From: Thiovibrio frasassiensis
GTDB lineage: Bacteria > Desulfobacterota > Desulfobulbia > Desulfobulbales > Desulfurivibrionaceae
Length of the DNA: 64,000 nucleotides
NCBI RefSeq assembly: GCF_029607905.1
Contig: NZ_JAPHEH010000001.1
Span: 2,447,530-2,511,529 of the forward strand
Direction: 5' to 3'
Below, piece after piece: positions 16,879 to 24,043 of the stretch. Numbering within the stretch: the stretch's first letter is position 1; every line of letters begins with the position of its first letter. The translations under genes were made by a program, and so were the position numbers. Under the pieces are notes generated by a model that did no database searches, was not told the origin of the DNA, and worked only from the letters and a program-made list of their open reading frames with translations.

Positions 16879-17835
16879 TTACTCTCCTTTTGCCCCAGCA
16901 AGAAACCCCTCAACGCAACCAAAAATCGGTCCCGTATCGGCGGGCGCAAACCAACGGATAGCGGGATCGTTGCCAAACCAGGTCATCTGCCGCTTGGCAT
17001 AACGCCGGGTATCCCGGGCCAGGAGGAAAAGGGTTTCCTCCCAATCCCACTCCCCCTTGAGAAACTGGACCATGTGCCGGTAGCCGATGGACTGCATGGA
17101 TTTCAAACCAGGATCATACCCCATACCCAGTAATTTTTCCACCTCCCCCAGCAACCCCTCGCTAACCATCTGCTCCACCCGCAGGTTGATCCGCTCGTAA
17201 AGCACGCTCCGCTCGCACAACAAACCAAGCTGCAGCACATTGGTCAAGGCGGGCTGCGCTTTTTGCGCGCGGAGATGCTCGCTCCAAGGACGACCGGTGG
17301 CCTGAAAAATCTCCAGGGCCCGCAGCAGCCGGTGGGTATCGTTGGGATGGATGCGTCCGGCGGATTCCGGGTCGCAGCGGGAGAGTTCCGCAAAAAGCAG
17401 CGCCCTGCCCTCTTCCGCCAAGCGCTGGTTCAAGGAGGCCCGTATCGTCTCCGGCACCGGCGGGATCTCGAACAGCCCCTCCAGTAATCCCTTAAGATAC
17501 AATCCCGTACCGCCAACCAACAGAGGGCGATTGCCCCGACCGATAATCTGCCGGCACGCCTCGGTGGCGTCCGCAACATAGCGGGCCACATGGTACTCCT
17601 CGTCGGGATCGACCACATCGAGGAGATGATGGGGTACCCGCGCCCGCTCCTCGGGGGTGGCCTTGGCAGTGCCGATATCCATGTGCCGGTAGATCTGCAT
17701 GGAATCCAACCCAACAATCTCGCAGGAAAACCGCTCGGCCAGGGCGAGGGAGAGCGCGGTCTTGCCCACGGCGGTGGGTCCGATGAGAATAAGCACCGGT
17801 GCGGAGAGGGGCGTTTCTATAACAGAGCCAGCCAT
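16879..17835 (-). CDS. miaA: tRNA dimethylallyltransferase
   Basis: MiaA transfers the dimethylallyl group of DMAPP to A37 of tRNAs, making the substrate of MiaB. The 318-aa product has the P-loop GPTAVGKT, GLDSMQIYRHMDIGTAK, VGGTGLYLKGLLEG and the Arg-rich RDTRRYAKRQMTWF region. The frame stays open for 47 more codons upstream, but that part is not conserved in type. MAGSVIETPL, just before the first beta strand, is the best start (17835), with AAGGA about 12 nt upstream. Confidence 0.95.
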   Translation of the reverse strand: MAGSVIETPLSAPVLILIGPTAVGKTALSLALAERFSCEIVGLDSMQIYRHMDIGTAKATPEERARVPHHLLDVVDPDEEYHVARYVADATEACRQIIGRGNRPLLVGGTGLYLKGLLEGLFEIPPVPETIRASLNQRLAEEGRALLFAELSRCDPESAGRIHPNDTHRLLRALEIFQATGRPWSEHLRAQKAQPALTNVLQLGLLCERSVLYERINLRVEQMVSEGLLGEVEKLLGMGYDPGLKSMQSIGYRHMVQFLKGEWDWEETLFLLARDTRRYAKRQMTWFGNDPAIRWFAPADTGPIFGCVEGFLAGAKGE

Positions 17836-18039
17836 GTCTTGCGGCGTATCCTTATATGTGACAAAGAAAAGAATTGTTCTTCGAGCTGGTTTCCGGTACA
17901 AATACAAGTTTGCAATCCGGCCGAAACCCCAACGGGTCCGGGCCGGAAAAACCAGCATTATCAACGAATAAGACATCTATATACCATATATTTGCAACTA
18001 TCCAACTTAAGGCGAACAAAAATCTAATAACCCAGAACT

Positions 18040-18159
18040 GTAACTGTTTATCAGGGCCGCAGATGCGCGACAGAGGCCTGAGTGCTATACATCGGTATGC
18101 AAACAGGCCGATAACAGCAGCGCAGCGGCGAAGCAGATGTGGTGCTGCTGAACAGTTAC
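18040..18159 (+). repeat. Structured intergenic element, copy 2, upstream of serC
   Basis: This 120-bp element begins GTAACTGTT and ends AACAGTTAC, a perfect 9-bp terminal inverted repeat. It is the partner of the element at 4561-4691 in the same orientation. Shared words are AGATGCGCG, AGTG with CTAT, GGCCGATAACA and GCAGATGTGGTGCTGCTG. The internal stem here is GGCCTG/CAGGCC, where copy 1 has GGTCAGC/GCTGGCC; the bases differ but pairing is kept. The apical part can form GC-ATAC-ATCG-GTAT-GC with one bulged T. It ends 24 nt before the serC start, just before the ribosome site. Confidence 0.75.
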
Positions 18160-18183
18160 CTATATTTAATAAAGGAGAAGATC

Positions 18184-19266
18184 ATGCCCGAGAGAATTTA
18201 CAACTTCAGCGCCGGACCGTCCACCCTCCCCGAGGAGGTGCTCGCCCAGGCCGCCAAGGACATCGTCAACTTCAACAACAAGGGCATGGGCCTCATCGAG
18301 ATGAGCCACCGCTCCAAGGATTTCATCGCCGTGGCCGACGAGTGCGAGGCGAACCTGCGCGAACTGATGAAGATCCCGGCCAACTACAAGGTCCTCTTTC
18401 TCCAAGGCGGCGCTTCCACCCAATTCGCCATGATCCCCATGAACCTGCTGGGCGAGGGCAAGAGTGCCACCTACCTCAACACCGGGGTCTGGGCCAAGAA
18501 GGCGATCAAGGAGGCCAAGCTCTTCGGCAAGGTGCAGGTCGCCTACACCAGCGAGGAGTCCACCTTCAACCACGTGCCCAAGGATAGCGACTATACCGTT
18601 GATCCGGCGTCGGAATACCTCTACTTCGTGACCAACAACACCATCTACGGCACCCAGTTCCCGGCCATGCCCAAGTGCGAGAAGATGCTGATCGCCGATA
18701 TGTCCTCGGACATCCTCTCCCGCGAATTCGACATCACCCCCTTCGGCATCGTCTATGCCGGAGCCCAGAAGAACATGGGCCCTGCCGGGGTTACGGTGGT
18801 CATCATCCGCGAAGATCTGCTGGATCGGTCCCCGGAAAACCTGCCCACCATGTTCAAGTACAAAACCCACGCCGACAACGGCTCCATGTTCAACACCCCG
18901 CCCTGCTTTTCCATCTACGTGGTGGGCTTGGTTCTTAAATGGCTCAAAAAATTGGGCGGCGTTGCGGCCATGGAGAAGATCAATAAGGAAAAAGCAGCCC
19001 TTCTATACAACGCCATCGACTCCTCCGATTTCTACCGGGGCCATGCCCAGCCAGGCTCCCGCTCCAACATGAACATCACCTTCAACCTCCCAACCCCGGA
19101 GCTGGAGGCCCAGTTCATCAAAGAGGCTGCTGCCCTTGGGATGGACGGCCTCAAGGGTCACCGCTCGGTCGGCGGCTGCCGGGCCTCGATCTACAACGCC
19201 TTCCCCAAGGCCGGGGTAGAGGCGCTGGTTGCTTTTATGAAGGAATTTGAAAAGAAAAACAGCTGA
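18184..19266 (+). CDS. serC: Phosphoserine aminotransferase
   Basis: SerC is a PLP enzyme that converts phosphohydroxypyruvate to phosphoserine, using glutamate as amino donor. The 360-aa protein has the usual MPERIYNFSAGPSTLP start, LFLQGGASTQF, FVTNNTIYGTQF and the PLP-lysine segment YAGAQKNMGPAG. The C-terminal GLKGHRSVGGCRAS motif recognises the substrate phosphate. The frame is open upstream to 18139, but AAAGGAG at 18171-18177 fixes the start at 18184. The 5' UTR contains copy 2 of the structured element, and a strong terminator follows the gene. Confidence 0.97.
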   Translation: MPERIYNFSAGPSTLPEEVLAQAAKDIVNFNNKGMGLIEMSHRSKDFIAVADECEANLRELMKIPANYKVLFLQGGASTQFAMIPMNLLGEGKSATYLNTGVWAKKAIKEAKLFGKVQVAYTSEESTFNHVPKDSDYTVDPASEYLYFVTNNTIYGTQFPAMPKCEKMLIADMSSDILSREFDITPFGIVYAGAQKNMGPAGVTVVIIREDLLDRSPENLPTMFKYKTHADNGSMFNTPPCFSIYVVGLVLKWLKKLGGVAAMEKINKEKAALLYNAIDSSDFYRGHAQPGSRSNMNITFNLPTPELEAQFIKEAAALGMDGLKGHRSVGGCRASIYNAFPKAGVEALVAFMKEFEKKNS

Positions 19267-19289
19267 TTTTTCTTAACTGTAAACCCTAT

Positions 19290-19332
19290 GGTCAGCTGGT
19301 TTCCTCTGAAACCGCTGACCATTTTTTATTTT
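19290..19332 (+). terminator. Rho-independent terminator of serC
   Basis: GGTCAGC plus GGTTTC (from 19290) pair with GAAACC plus GCTGACC (to 19320) around a CTCT loop, with a single bulged T. ATTTTTTATTTT follows directly. Stem, loop and T-run are all canonical. Confidence 0.92.
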
Positions 19333-19350
19333 AAACGCCGTTCCAGTATC

Positions 19351-19574
19351 TCCCCCATTGGCACGCAGCCGAGCACCGGAAAAGCTGCCGAAAAGGGAGG
19401 TTGCACTGTTTGAGCGCAGCGAGTTTGCAACGTCCCGGCAGCTTTGAGGAGCGCCGGGAATCCCGCCAAAGGCGGGACAAGAGACACAGGGTGCCCTTTC
19501 TTTGGTTCGTTTCTTTGGGCACGCAAAGAAATGAACAGAAGCAAAGTTACCTTGAAACATAACTGAAGTTCGAT
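19351..19574. repeat. Dispersed long repeat, copy A
   Basis: A 224-bp sequence running from TCCCCCATTGGCACGCAGCC to the word TTCGAT. It is matched by copy B at 21534-21842 in the same orientation. Internal landmarks are GGCGGGACAAGAGACAC, TTTCTTTGGTTCGTTTCTTT and a small hairpin TTTCTTTG/CAAAGAAA. On the minus strand it reads as an open frame with ISLRAQRNEPKKGHPVSLV, a pattern often seen in spurious hypothetical proteins. I take it as a repeat, not a gene. It lies between the serC terminator and the following radical SAM gene. Confidence 0.85.
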
Positions 19575-19602
19575 GGTACGCAGAAGCTAACGGATCAAAA
19601 AA

Positions 19603-20475
19603 ATGCATTACGAAGGCGCCCACATCATCCGCCCGCCCAGCGAGGCGGACAGCATCATCCTCCAGGTAACGGTGGGCTGTTCGCACAACCGGTGCACCTT
19701 CTGCGGCACCTATAAGGAAGAGCGCTTCCGCATCAAGGATCAAGCCGTTGTCGAGGCGGATCTTGATTTTGCCGCCCAGTACTGCCTCAAGCAATCCCGG
19801 GTTTTCCTGGCCGACGGCGATGTCCTGTCCCTGAGCCAGCGCCCTCTGGTGGAACTGCTCAGCAAGATCAAGCAGCGTCTGCCCTGGGTGAACCGGGTCA
19901 GCCTCTACGGCAATGCCAAGGCCATCCGCAATAAAAGCGTGGAGCAGCTCCTGGAACTGAAAGGGCTCGGCTTGCACCGGGTGTACATGGGGCTGGAAAG
20001 CGGCTACGATCCGGTCCTTCTTGCCATCGACAAGGGCGCCGATGCCGTGGCGATGATCGAGGCGGGCCAGCGGGTGAAGGCGGCCAATCTTTTTCTCTCG
20101 GTCACCGCCCTGCTCGGCATCGCTGGCAGTGCGCTCTCCCTTGAGCATGCCAAGGCCACCGGCCAAGTGTTGTCCGGCATGGAGCCCAACCAAATCGGCA
20201 TCCTCACCCTGATGCTTCTTGAGAACACCAAGCTCTATCGCCTTGAACAAGCGGGGGAATTCAAACTCCCAACCCAGCAGGGGATGCTGAGTGAACTGCG
20301 CACCATGGTGGAGCATCTTGACCTGAAAAAAGGCCAGCTCCAGAGCAACCACGCCTCCAACTACCTGGCGATCAACGCCAGAATGCCCCGGGACAAAGAG
20401 GCGGTGCTTGCTGCCATCGACCAGGCCCTGGCCGGAAAGACCCGACTCAAACCCGAATATCTGCGAGCCTTATAA
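19603..20475 (+). CDS. Radical SAM protein with CX4CX2C cluster motif
   Basis: The 290-aa protein has VTVGCSHNRCTFCGTYK near residue 25, where the iron-sulfur cysteines are spaced CX4CX2C rather than the usual CX3CX2C. This spacing is known from a group of short radical SAM proteins in anaerobes. YMGLESGYDPVL and TALLGIAG fit the SAM-binding barrel. The substrate is unknown. The stop codon overlaps the rlmN start (TAATG), so the two are coupled. The ribosome site is weak, and any promoter must lie within or beside repeat copy A. Confidence 0.85.
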   Translation: MHYEGAHIIRPPSEADSIILQVTVGCSHNRCTFCGTYKEERFRIKDQAVVEADLDFAAQYCLKQSRVFLADGDVLSLSQRPLVELLSKIKQRLPWVNRVSLYGNAKAIRNKSVEQLLELKGLGLHRVYMGLESGYDPVLLAIDKGADAVAMIEAGQRVKAANLFLSVTALLGIAGSALSLEHAKATGQVLSGMEPNQIGILTLMLLENTKLYRLEQAGEFKLPTQQGMLSELRTMVEHLDLKKGQLQSNHASNYLAINARMPRDKEAVLAAIDQALAGKTRLKPEYLRAL

Positions 20476-21518
20476 TGGATAAAATCGAACTGAAAAACCT
20501 TACCCTGCTCCAGATGCGCGATTGGGTCAAAGCCCAGGGCTGGCCCGCCTTCCGGGCCCAGCAGATCTTTGCCTGGCTCTACCGCACCGGGATCAGCGAA
20601 TTCTCCCAGATGACCGACATCTCCAAGGAGGTTCGGGCAAAGCTGGCGGCAATCGCCACGATCAGCCGGATCACCCCGGCCATGGAGGAGCGCTCCCAGG
20701 ACGGCAGCGTCAAATACGGCTTCCGCTTGGCAGACGGGGCAGTCATCGAATCCGTGCTCATCCCCGAGGGAGACCGCTTGACCTTATGTGTCTCCTCCCA
20801 GGTGGGCTGCGCCATGGGCTGCAACTTCTGCCTCACCGGCACCATGGGCTTTGTCCGCAACCTGAGTCCGGCCGAGATTGTCGGCCAGGTCCAGGCGATC
20901 ACCGAGATTGTCCAGGCTTTAGGAAAGAACCGGATCAACAACCTGGTCTTCATGGGCATGGGCGAGCCGCTGGCCAACTTCGACAACCTGATCGACGCAC
21001 TCAACATCCTCATGGAACAAACCGGCCTCGATTTTTCCAGCCGGAGGATCACCATCTCCACCTGCGGCATCATCCCCAAACTTAAAGAATTGGGCGAAGC
21101 GGTGACGGTCAATCTCGCCATCTCCCTGCACGCGGCGGACGACGAAACCCGCACCCAGCTGATGCCCATCAACAAGACCTACCCGGTGGACGAGTTGTTG
21201 GCCGCCTGCCGTGCCTTTCCCCTGCCCAGCCGCCGCAAGGTCATGATCGAGTACATCATGATCAAGGATCTCAACGATTCCGTCCGCCACGCCCGGCTGC
21301 TGATCAAAAAGCTGCACGGCCTAAGCTGCAAGGTCAACCTTCTGCCCTACAACGAAAACAAAACCTTCCCCTACCAGAGCCCCGCCCGCGAACAGGTGGA
21401 ACTGTTCCAAAAAACCCTGCGCGATTCCGGGATCACCGCCCTGATCCGCGAGTCCCGAGGCGGTGATATCTCTGCGGCCTGCGGCCAGCTTGCGGCGGAA
21501 GCGGACGAAGAAGAATAG
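20475..21518 (+). CDS. rlmN: Dual-specificity 23S rRNA/tRNA adenine-C2 methyltransferase RlmN
   Basis: RlmN methylates A2503 of 23S rRNA and A37 of some tRNAs by radical chemistry. The 347-aa protein has VGCAMGCNFCLTG (CX3CX2C), FMGMGEPLANFDN, ISTCGIIPK and the C-terminal SRGGDISAACGQL, whose cysteine resolves the protein-RNA intermediate. All catalytic parts are intact. It overlaps the upstream radical SAM gene by one base, and repeat copy B follows 15 bp after the stop. Confidence 0.97.
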   Translation: MDKIELKNLTLLQMRDWVKAQGWPAFRAQQIFAWLYRTGISEFSQMTDISKEVRAKLAAIATISRITPAMEERSQDGSVKYGFRLADGAVIESVLIPEGDRLTLCVSSQVGCAMGCNFCLTGTMGFVRNLSPAEIVGQVQAITEIVQALGKNRINNLVFMGMGEPLANFDNLIDALNILMEQTGLDFSSRRITISTCGIIPKLKELGEAVTVNLAISLHAADDETRTQLMPINKTYPVDELLAACRAFPLPSRRKVMIEYIMIKDLNDSVRHARLLIKKLHGLSCKVNLLPYNENKTFPYQSPAREQVELFQKTLRDSGITALIRESRGGDISAACGQLAAEADEEE

Positions 21519-21533
21519 TCCCTCTTAATATTT

Positions 21534-21842
21534 TCCCCCATTGGCACGCAGCCGAGCACCGGAGAGGCTGCCGAAAAGGGATTTAGGTAAGCGAAGCCAC
21601 GCAGTGGCGGAGACTCCGACTGTTTGAGGTACCCTTGCGGGCATAAACTCCGCGAGTTTGCAAAGCCCCGGCAGCATCGAGGAGTTCCCGCAGGGGATAA
21701 ACTCCGGGCATCCCGCTTTCGGCGGGACAAGAGACACGGGGTGCCATTTCTTTGGTTCGTTTCTTTGTACCCTGAAGGGCATAAAGTTCCGCAAAGAAAT
21801 GAACAGAAGCAAGTTTACCGAAAAACATGACTGAAATTCGAT
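21534..21842. repeat. Dispersed long repeat, copy B, with four mini-insertions
   Basis: It is collinear with copy A (19351-19574) but 85 bp longer. Three extra segments of exactly 21 bp lie at 21630-21650, 21684-21704 and 21768-21788. They share a pattern of CCC, three or so variable bases, GGG, then (C/G)ATAAA and a pyrimidine-rich end. A fourth insertion near 21581-21615 carries the palindrome GCCAC-GCA-GTGGC. On the minus strand the 21-mers keep frame and encode EFMPARV, EFIPCGN and NFMPFRV. Copies A and B flank the radical SAM-rlmN pair as direct repeats. Confidence 0.85.
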
Positions 21843-22008
21843 AGACCACAAATATCCTTTTCAGGTTTTTCCATTGACTTCCCACCAGCATTGGGCATAA
21901 CATTCCGATGAAGAAGGCTCCAAGCGCCTCATCTATCCAAACCCTAAAAATACGCAATGCCGGGCTCTTCCGGCGCAAAGAATAAGAGAAGAACCTAAGG
22001 AGAACACC

Positions 22009-22620
22009 ATGCTGCACTTCACCCCTCGCCGTCGCAACCTGTTGGCCCTTTCCCTGATGGCCCTGCTTATCCTCGGGGGCTGCGCAACCTACACCCGTCA
22101 GGTGGTGCTGCGCTACGATCCCATCACCACCAGCCGCTTCGGCGGCGGCGACCTCTATCTCATCAATGCCGAGTTGCAGCCGCCAACCGCTTCCGGGGCC
22201 TGGGCCATCGGCAACACCAAGAACGGTGACGGCGTGATGGTCGATACCCTGTGGAGCGGCGTCTCCCCCGCCGGCCTGGTGCAGAGCGCCTTGCACCGCG
22301 AGTTGAGCCAGACCGGTTATGCGGTGATCCCGGCCAAGAAAGCCCCGGATATGTACAGCAAGGTAGTGGAGATCACCGAGGCCACGGTGAATGTTGACCA
22401 GATCACCAAGATTCCCCAGGTCGACGCCACCTGCACCGTCAGCGTTTCCCTGACGGTGCTGAAGAACGGCACCCCGGTGCGTAAGCTGCACTACGAAGCA
22501 AAGGGCAGCGATCTGGCGATCAAGGATCGCGACCGGTTGGCGGAAACCATGCTCCGTACCACCATGCAGGATCTGATGAAGCAGGCTATTCCGGATATTG
22601 TTTCTAATCTGGAGCAGTAA
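22009..22620 (+). CDS. Outer-membrane lipoprotein, YajG-like
   Basis: The 203-aa product has a basic N-terminus, a hydrophobic stretch and a lipobox LILGGC, with Cys near residue 25, followed by Ala-Thr, which suggests sorting to the outer membrane. The rest resembles YajG-type lipoproteins, with RQVVLRYDP, repeated beta strands and TMQDLMKQAIPDIVSNL at the end. Its function is unknown. TAAGGAG eight or nine bases upstream supports the start. The last ten codons recur in diverged form about 1.2 kb downstream (23812-23843), which points to a lost duplicate. Confidence 0.78.
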   Translation: MLHFTPRRRNLLALSLMALLILGGCATYTRQVVLRYDPITTSRFGGGDLYLINAELQPPTASGAWAIGNTKNGDGVMVDTLWSGVSPAGLVQSALHRELSQTGYAVIPAKKAPDMYSKVVEITEATVNVDQITKIPQVDATCTVSVSLTVLKNGTPVRKLHYEAKGSDLAIKDRDRLAETMLRTTMQDLMKQAIPDIVSNLEQ

Positions 22621-22632
22621 CGAAAAGTTCGA

Positions 22633-22711
22633 GACAGGACCGGTGTGCGAAAGCAGGCCGGTCCTTGTCCTCTGTATGGTGAGATAATATGGCCACACAG
22701 AGGACAAAGGC
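22633..22711. other. Overlapping alternative hairpins downstream of the lipoprotein gene
   Basis: GACAGGACCGG (22633-22643) pairs with CCGGTCCTTGTC (22658-22669), leaving one bulge. The overlapping segment CCTTGTCCTCTGT (22663-22675) can instead pair with ACAGAGGACAAAGG (22697-22710). The two stems share GTCCTTGTC and exclude each other. Neither is followed by a clear T-run, so this is either a mobile-element end or a switch-like RNA. Confidence 0.5.
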
Positions 22712-22768
22712 AATAATAGTACAGAAGTTGTATACCTCTTTACTTTAAGTAGTTTTCCTCAATGCGTT

Positions 22769-22802
22769 AACCGGCAATACCAGATTATCCGGTTCTTTTT
22801 TC
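22769..22802 (+). terminator. Probable Rho-independent terminator
   Basis: AACCGG (22769-22774) pairs with CCGGTT (22789-22794), extended weakly by AAT/ATT. A run of T follows at 22796-22801. It probably ends the lipoprotein transcript ahead of the next, AT-richer gene. Confidence 0.65.
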
Positions 22803-22850
22803 TCCTGCTATTGATCGGTACGAACACAAACTAATAATTAAAAGGTAGAT

Positions 22851-23738
22851 ATGTTTAAAAGTATAAAAGACCTTATTTACCACATTTTAATACTTGTCTT
22901 GAGCGCAACCATTGCTCTCTCGCTGCCATACACCGGCAAACTCATTGCAGACAATTACCTGACCTACTGGACGCTCATCGAAAGCGAAAAACCATTCCTC
23001 ATCTCCGTGGAAATTGCGGTTGCGGTATTTCTCATCCTGCTTTTCAACTATTTGCTGAGTAATTGGCAAAACAGAAAATTCGCTAAAATGGCGCGCAATG
23101 ATCTGGGCCTTGTCCGTGCAGCGCACCCAAAAAGTTTTCGCATAAAAAAACGAATCAGAAAGTTCAAGGAACAAGAGGGGATGGAAAAAGATGTGATGTT
23201 GATCGGCTCAACGGGCTTCAATACCTTTGTCGACCCGGAAAGCGACCTGCACCATATAATCCAGAATTGCCGGGCAGCAAAGATAATGCTTCTCAACCCC
23301 TTCGGTGAAGGGGCTTTCCTCCGGGCAAAGAGCATTCCTGATCCTGACATCACGCTTGAACATTTCAGGGAGCAGATAGCAAAAAGTGTCGATTTCCTGA
23401 AAAGTCTTAAGGTTTGCGAAAAAGACATAACACTGAAACTGTACAAGGAAACACCATTGTTTAAGCTTACCGTCCTCGGGGATTATGTCTTTATGAAGTA
23501 TTATCACGCGGGACTGAACGTCAAGGAGATGCCGGAATACATATTTAGACATTCTTCAAACCACGGCAGCCTGTTCCATCCCCTCTATCAATTTTTTCTT
23601 TCGAGATGGCGCGATTCAAATATCCCGGAATACGATTTTGATACGGACGAGCTGGTATACAGGGATAATTCCGGAAATGAGGTTAAAAGAGAGAAGCTTG
23701 ACAGTTTAGCAATGAACCCATGCAGCATTAATTGCTGA
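22851..23738 (+). CDS. Two-helix membrane protein with PLD-like cytoplasmic domain
   Basis: The 295-aa protein has two N-terminal transmembrane helices (about residues 10-32 and 48-70). A basic stretch follows, then a soluble domain with DVMLIGSTGFNTFV, CRAAKIMLLNPFGEG and a later FKLTVLGDYVFMKYYHAG. This pattern resembles PLD-like domains without the HKD catalytic motif, so it may bind rather than cut. The gene is clearly more AT-rich than its neighbours, which suggests acquisition. It lies between the lipoprotein gene and a duplicated copy of that gene's end. Its function is unknown; a sensor or defence role is conceivable but not shown. Confidence 0.65.
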   Translation: MFKSIKDLIYHILILVLSATIALSLPYTGKLIADNYLTYWTLIESEKPFLISVEIAVAVFLILLFNYLLSNWQNRKFAKMARNDLGLVRAAHPKSFRIKKRIRKFKEQEGMEKDVMLIGSTGFNTFVDPESDLHHIIQNCRAAKIMLLNPFGEGAFLRAKSIPDPDITLEHFREQIAKSVDFLKSLKVCEKDITLKLYKETPLFKLTVLGDYVFMKYYHAGLNVKEMPEYIFRHSSNHGSLFHPLYQFFLSRWRDSNIPEYDFDTDELVYRDNSGNEVKREKLDSLAMNPCSINC

Positions 23739-23811
23739 ACTACACAATGAAAAACCATACAATTACGGATTGCGTTGAAAGTCAAAATGTCAAACCTGAC
23801 CCTGTTGTCTT

Positions 23812-23843
23812 TCCCGGATATCGTTGCCAATCTGGAGCAGTAA
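23812..23843 (+). pseudogene. Remnant of duplicated lipoprotein gene end
   Basis: CCCGGATATCGTTGCCAATC followed by TGGAGCAGTAA repeats the last codons of the lipoprotein gene at 22589-22620 with about five differences, and still reads PDIVANLEQ-stop in frame. Only this end survives; upstream of it lies GTCAAAATGTCAAACCTGAC, a word often seen near transposon and REP-type repeats. It marks the right border of the segment holding the PLD-like gene. Confidence 0.65.
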
Positions 23844-23858
23844 AGAAAGGTGTCTAAC

Positions 23859-24029
23859 ATGACAGAAATAACCGAATACCAAAAAGATCTGATAGAGGCG
23901 TTGACAAATCCGAAAGAAGCGGCGGCATATCTGAATGCGGCCCTTGAAGAGGTAGACAGGGAAACCCTTCTGTTGGCTTTACGCAACGTCGCTGAAGCCA
24001 ATAGCGGACCAGAACAGGATACAGCATAA
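23859..24029 (+). CDS. Small antitoxin-like protein (HigA-type N-terminal fragment)
   Basis: The 56-aa ORF reads MTEITEYQKDLIEALTNPKE, continues AAAYLNAALEEVD and ends LLALRNVAEAN. This closely resembles the N-terminal part of addiction-module antidote proteins of the HigA/XRE type. In those proteins a helix-turn-helix follows; here the frame stops at 56 residues, so the DNA-binding part is missing. No toxin gene is adjacent. AAAGAAAGG, about 9-10 nt upstream of the ATG, could serve as a ribosome site. It is either a degraded antitoxin or an orphan antidote. Confidence 0.6.
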   Translation: MTEITEYQKDLIEALTNPKEAAAYLNAALEEVDRETLLLALRNVAEANSGPEQDTA

Positions 24030-24043
24030 AAAAAACAGGGAAC

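Noticed and set aside
19326-19544. 72-codon minus-strand ORF in repeat A, and the related 108-codon ORF in repeat B
   Set aside because: Both lie inside the dispersed repeat, differ by insertions and lack ribosome sites. They are of the type often annotated as spurious hypothetical proteins.
23732-23780. Possible third attC-like site after the PLD-like gene (GCTGAAC ... GTTGAAA)
   Set aside because: Both boxes have a mismatch, the length is only about 50 bp and the arms pair poorly (only CAAT/ATTG).
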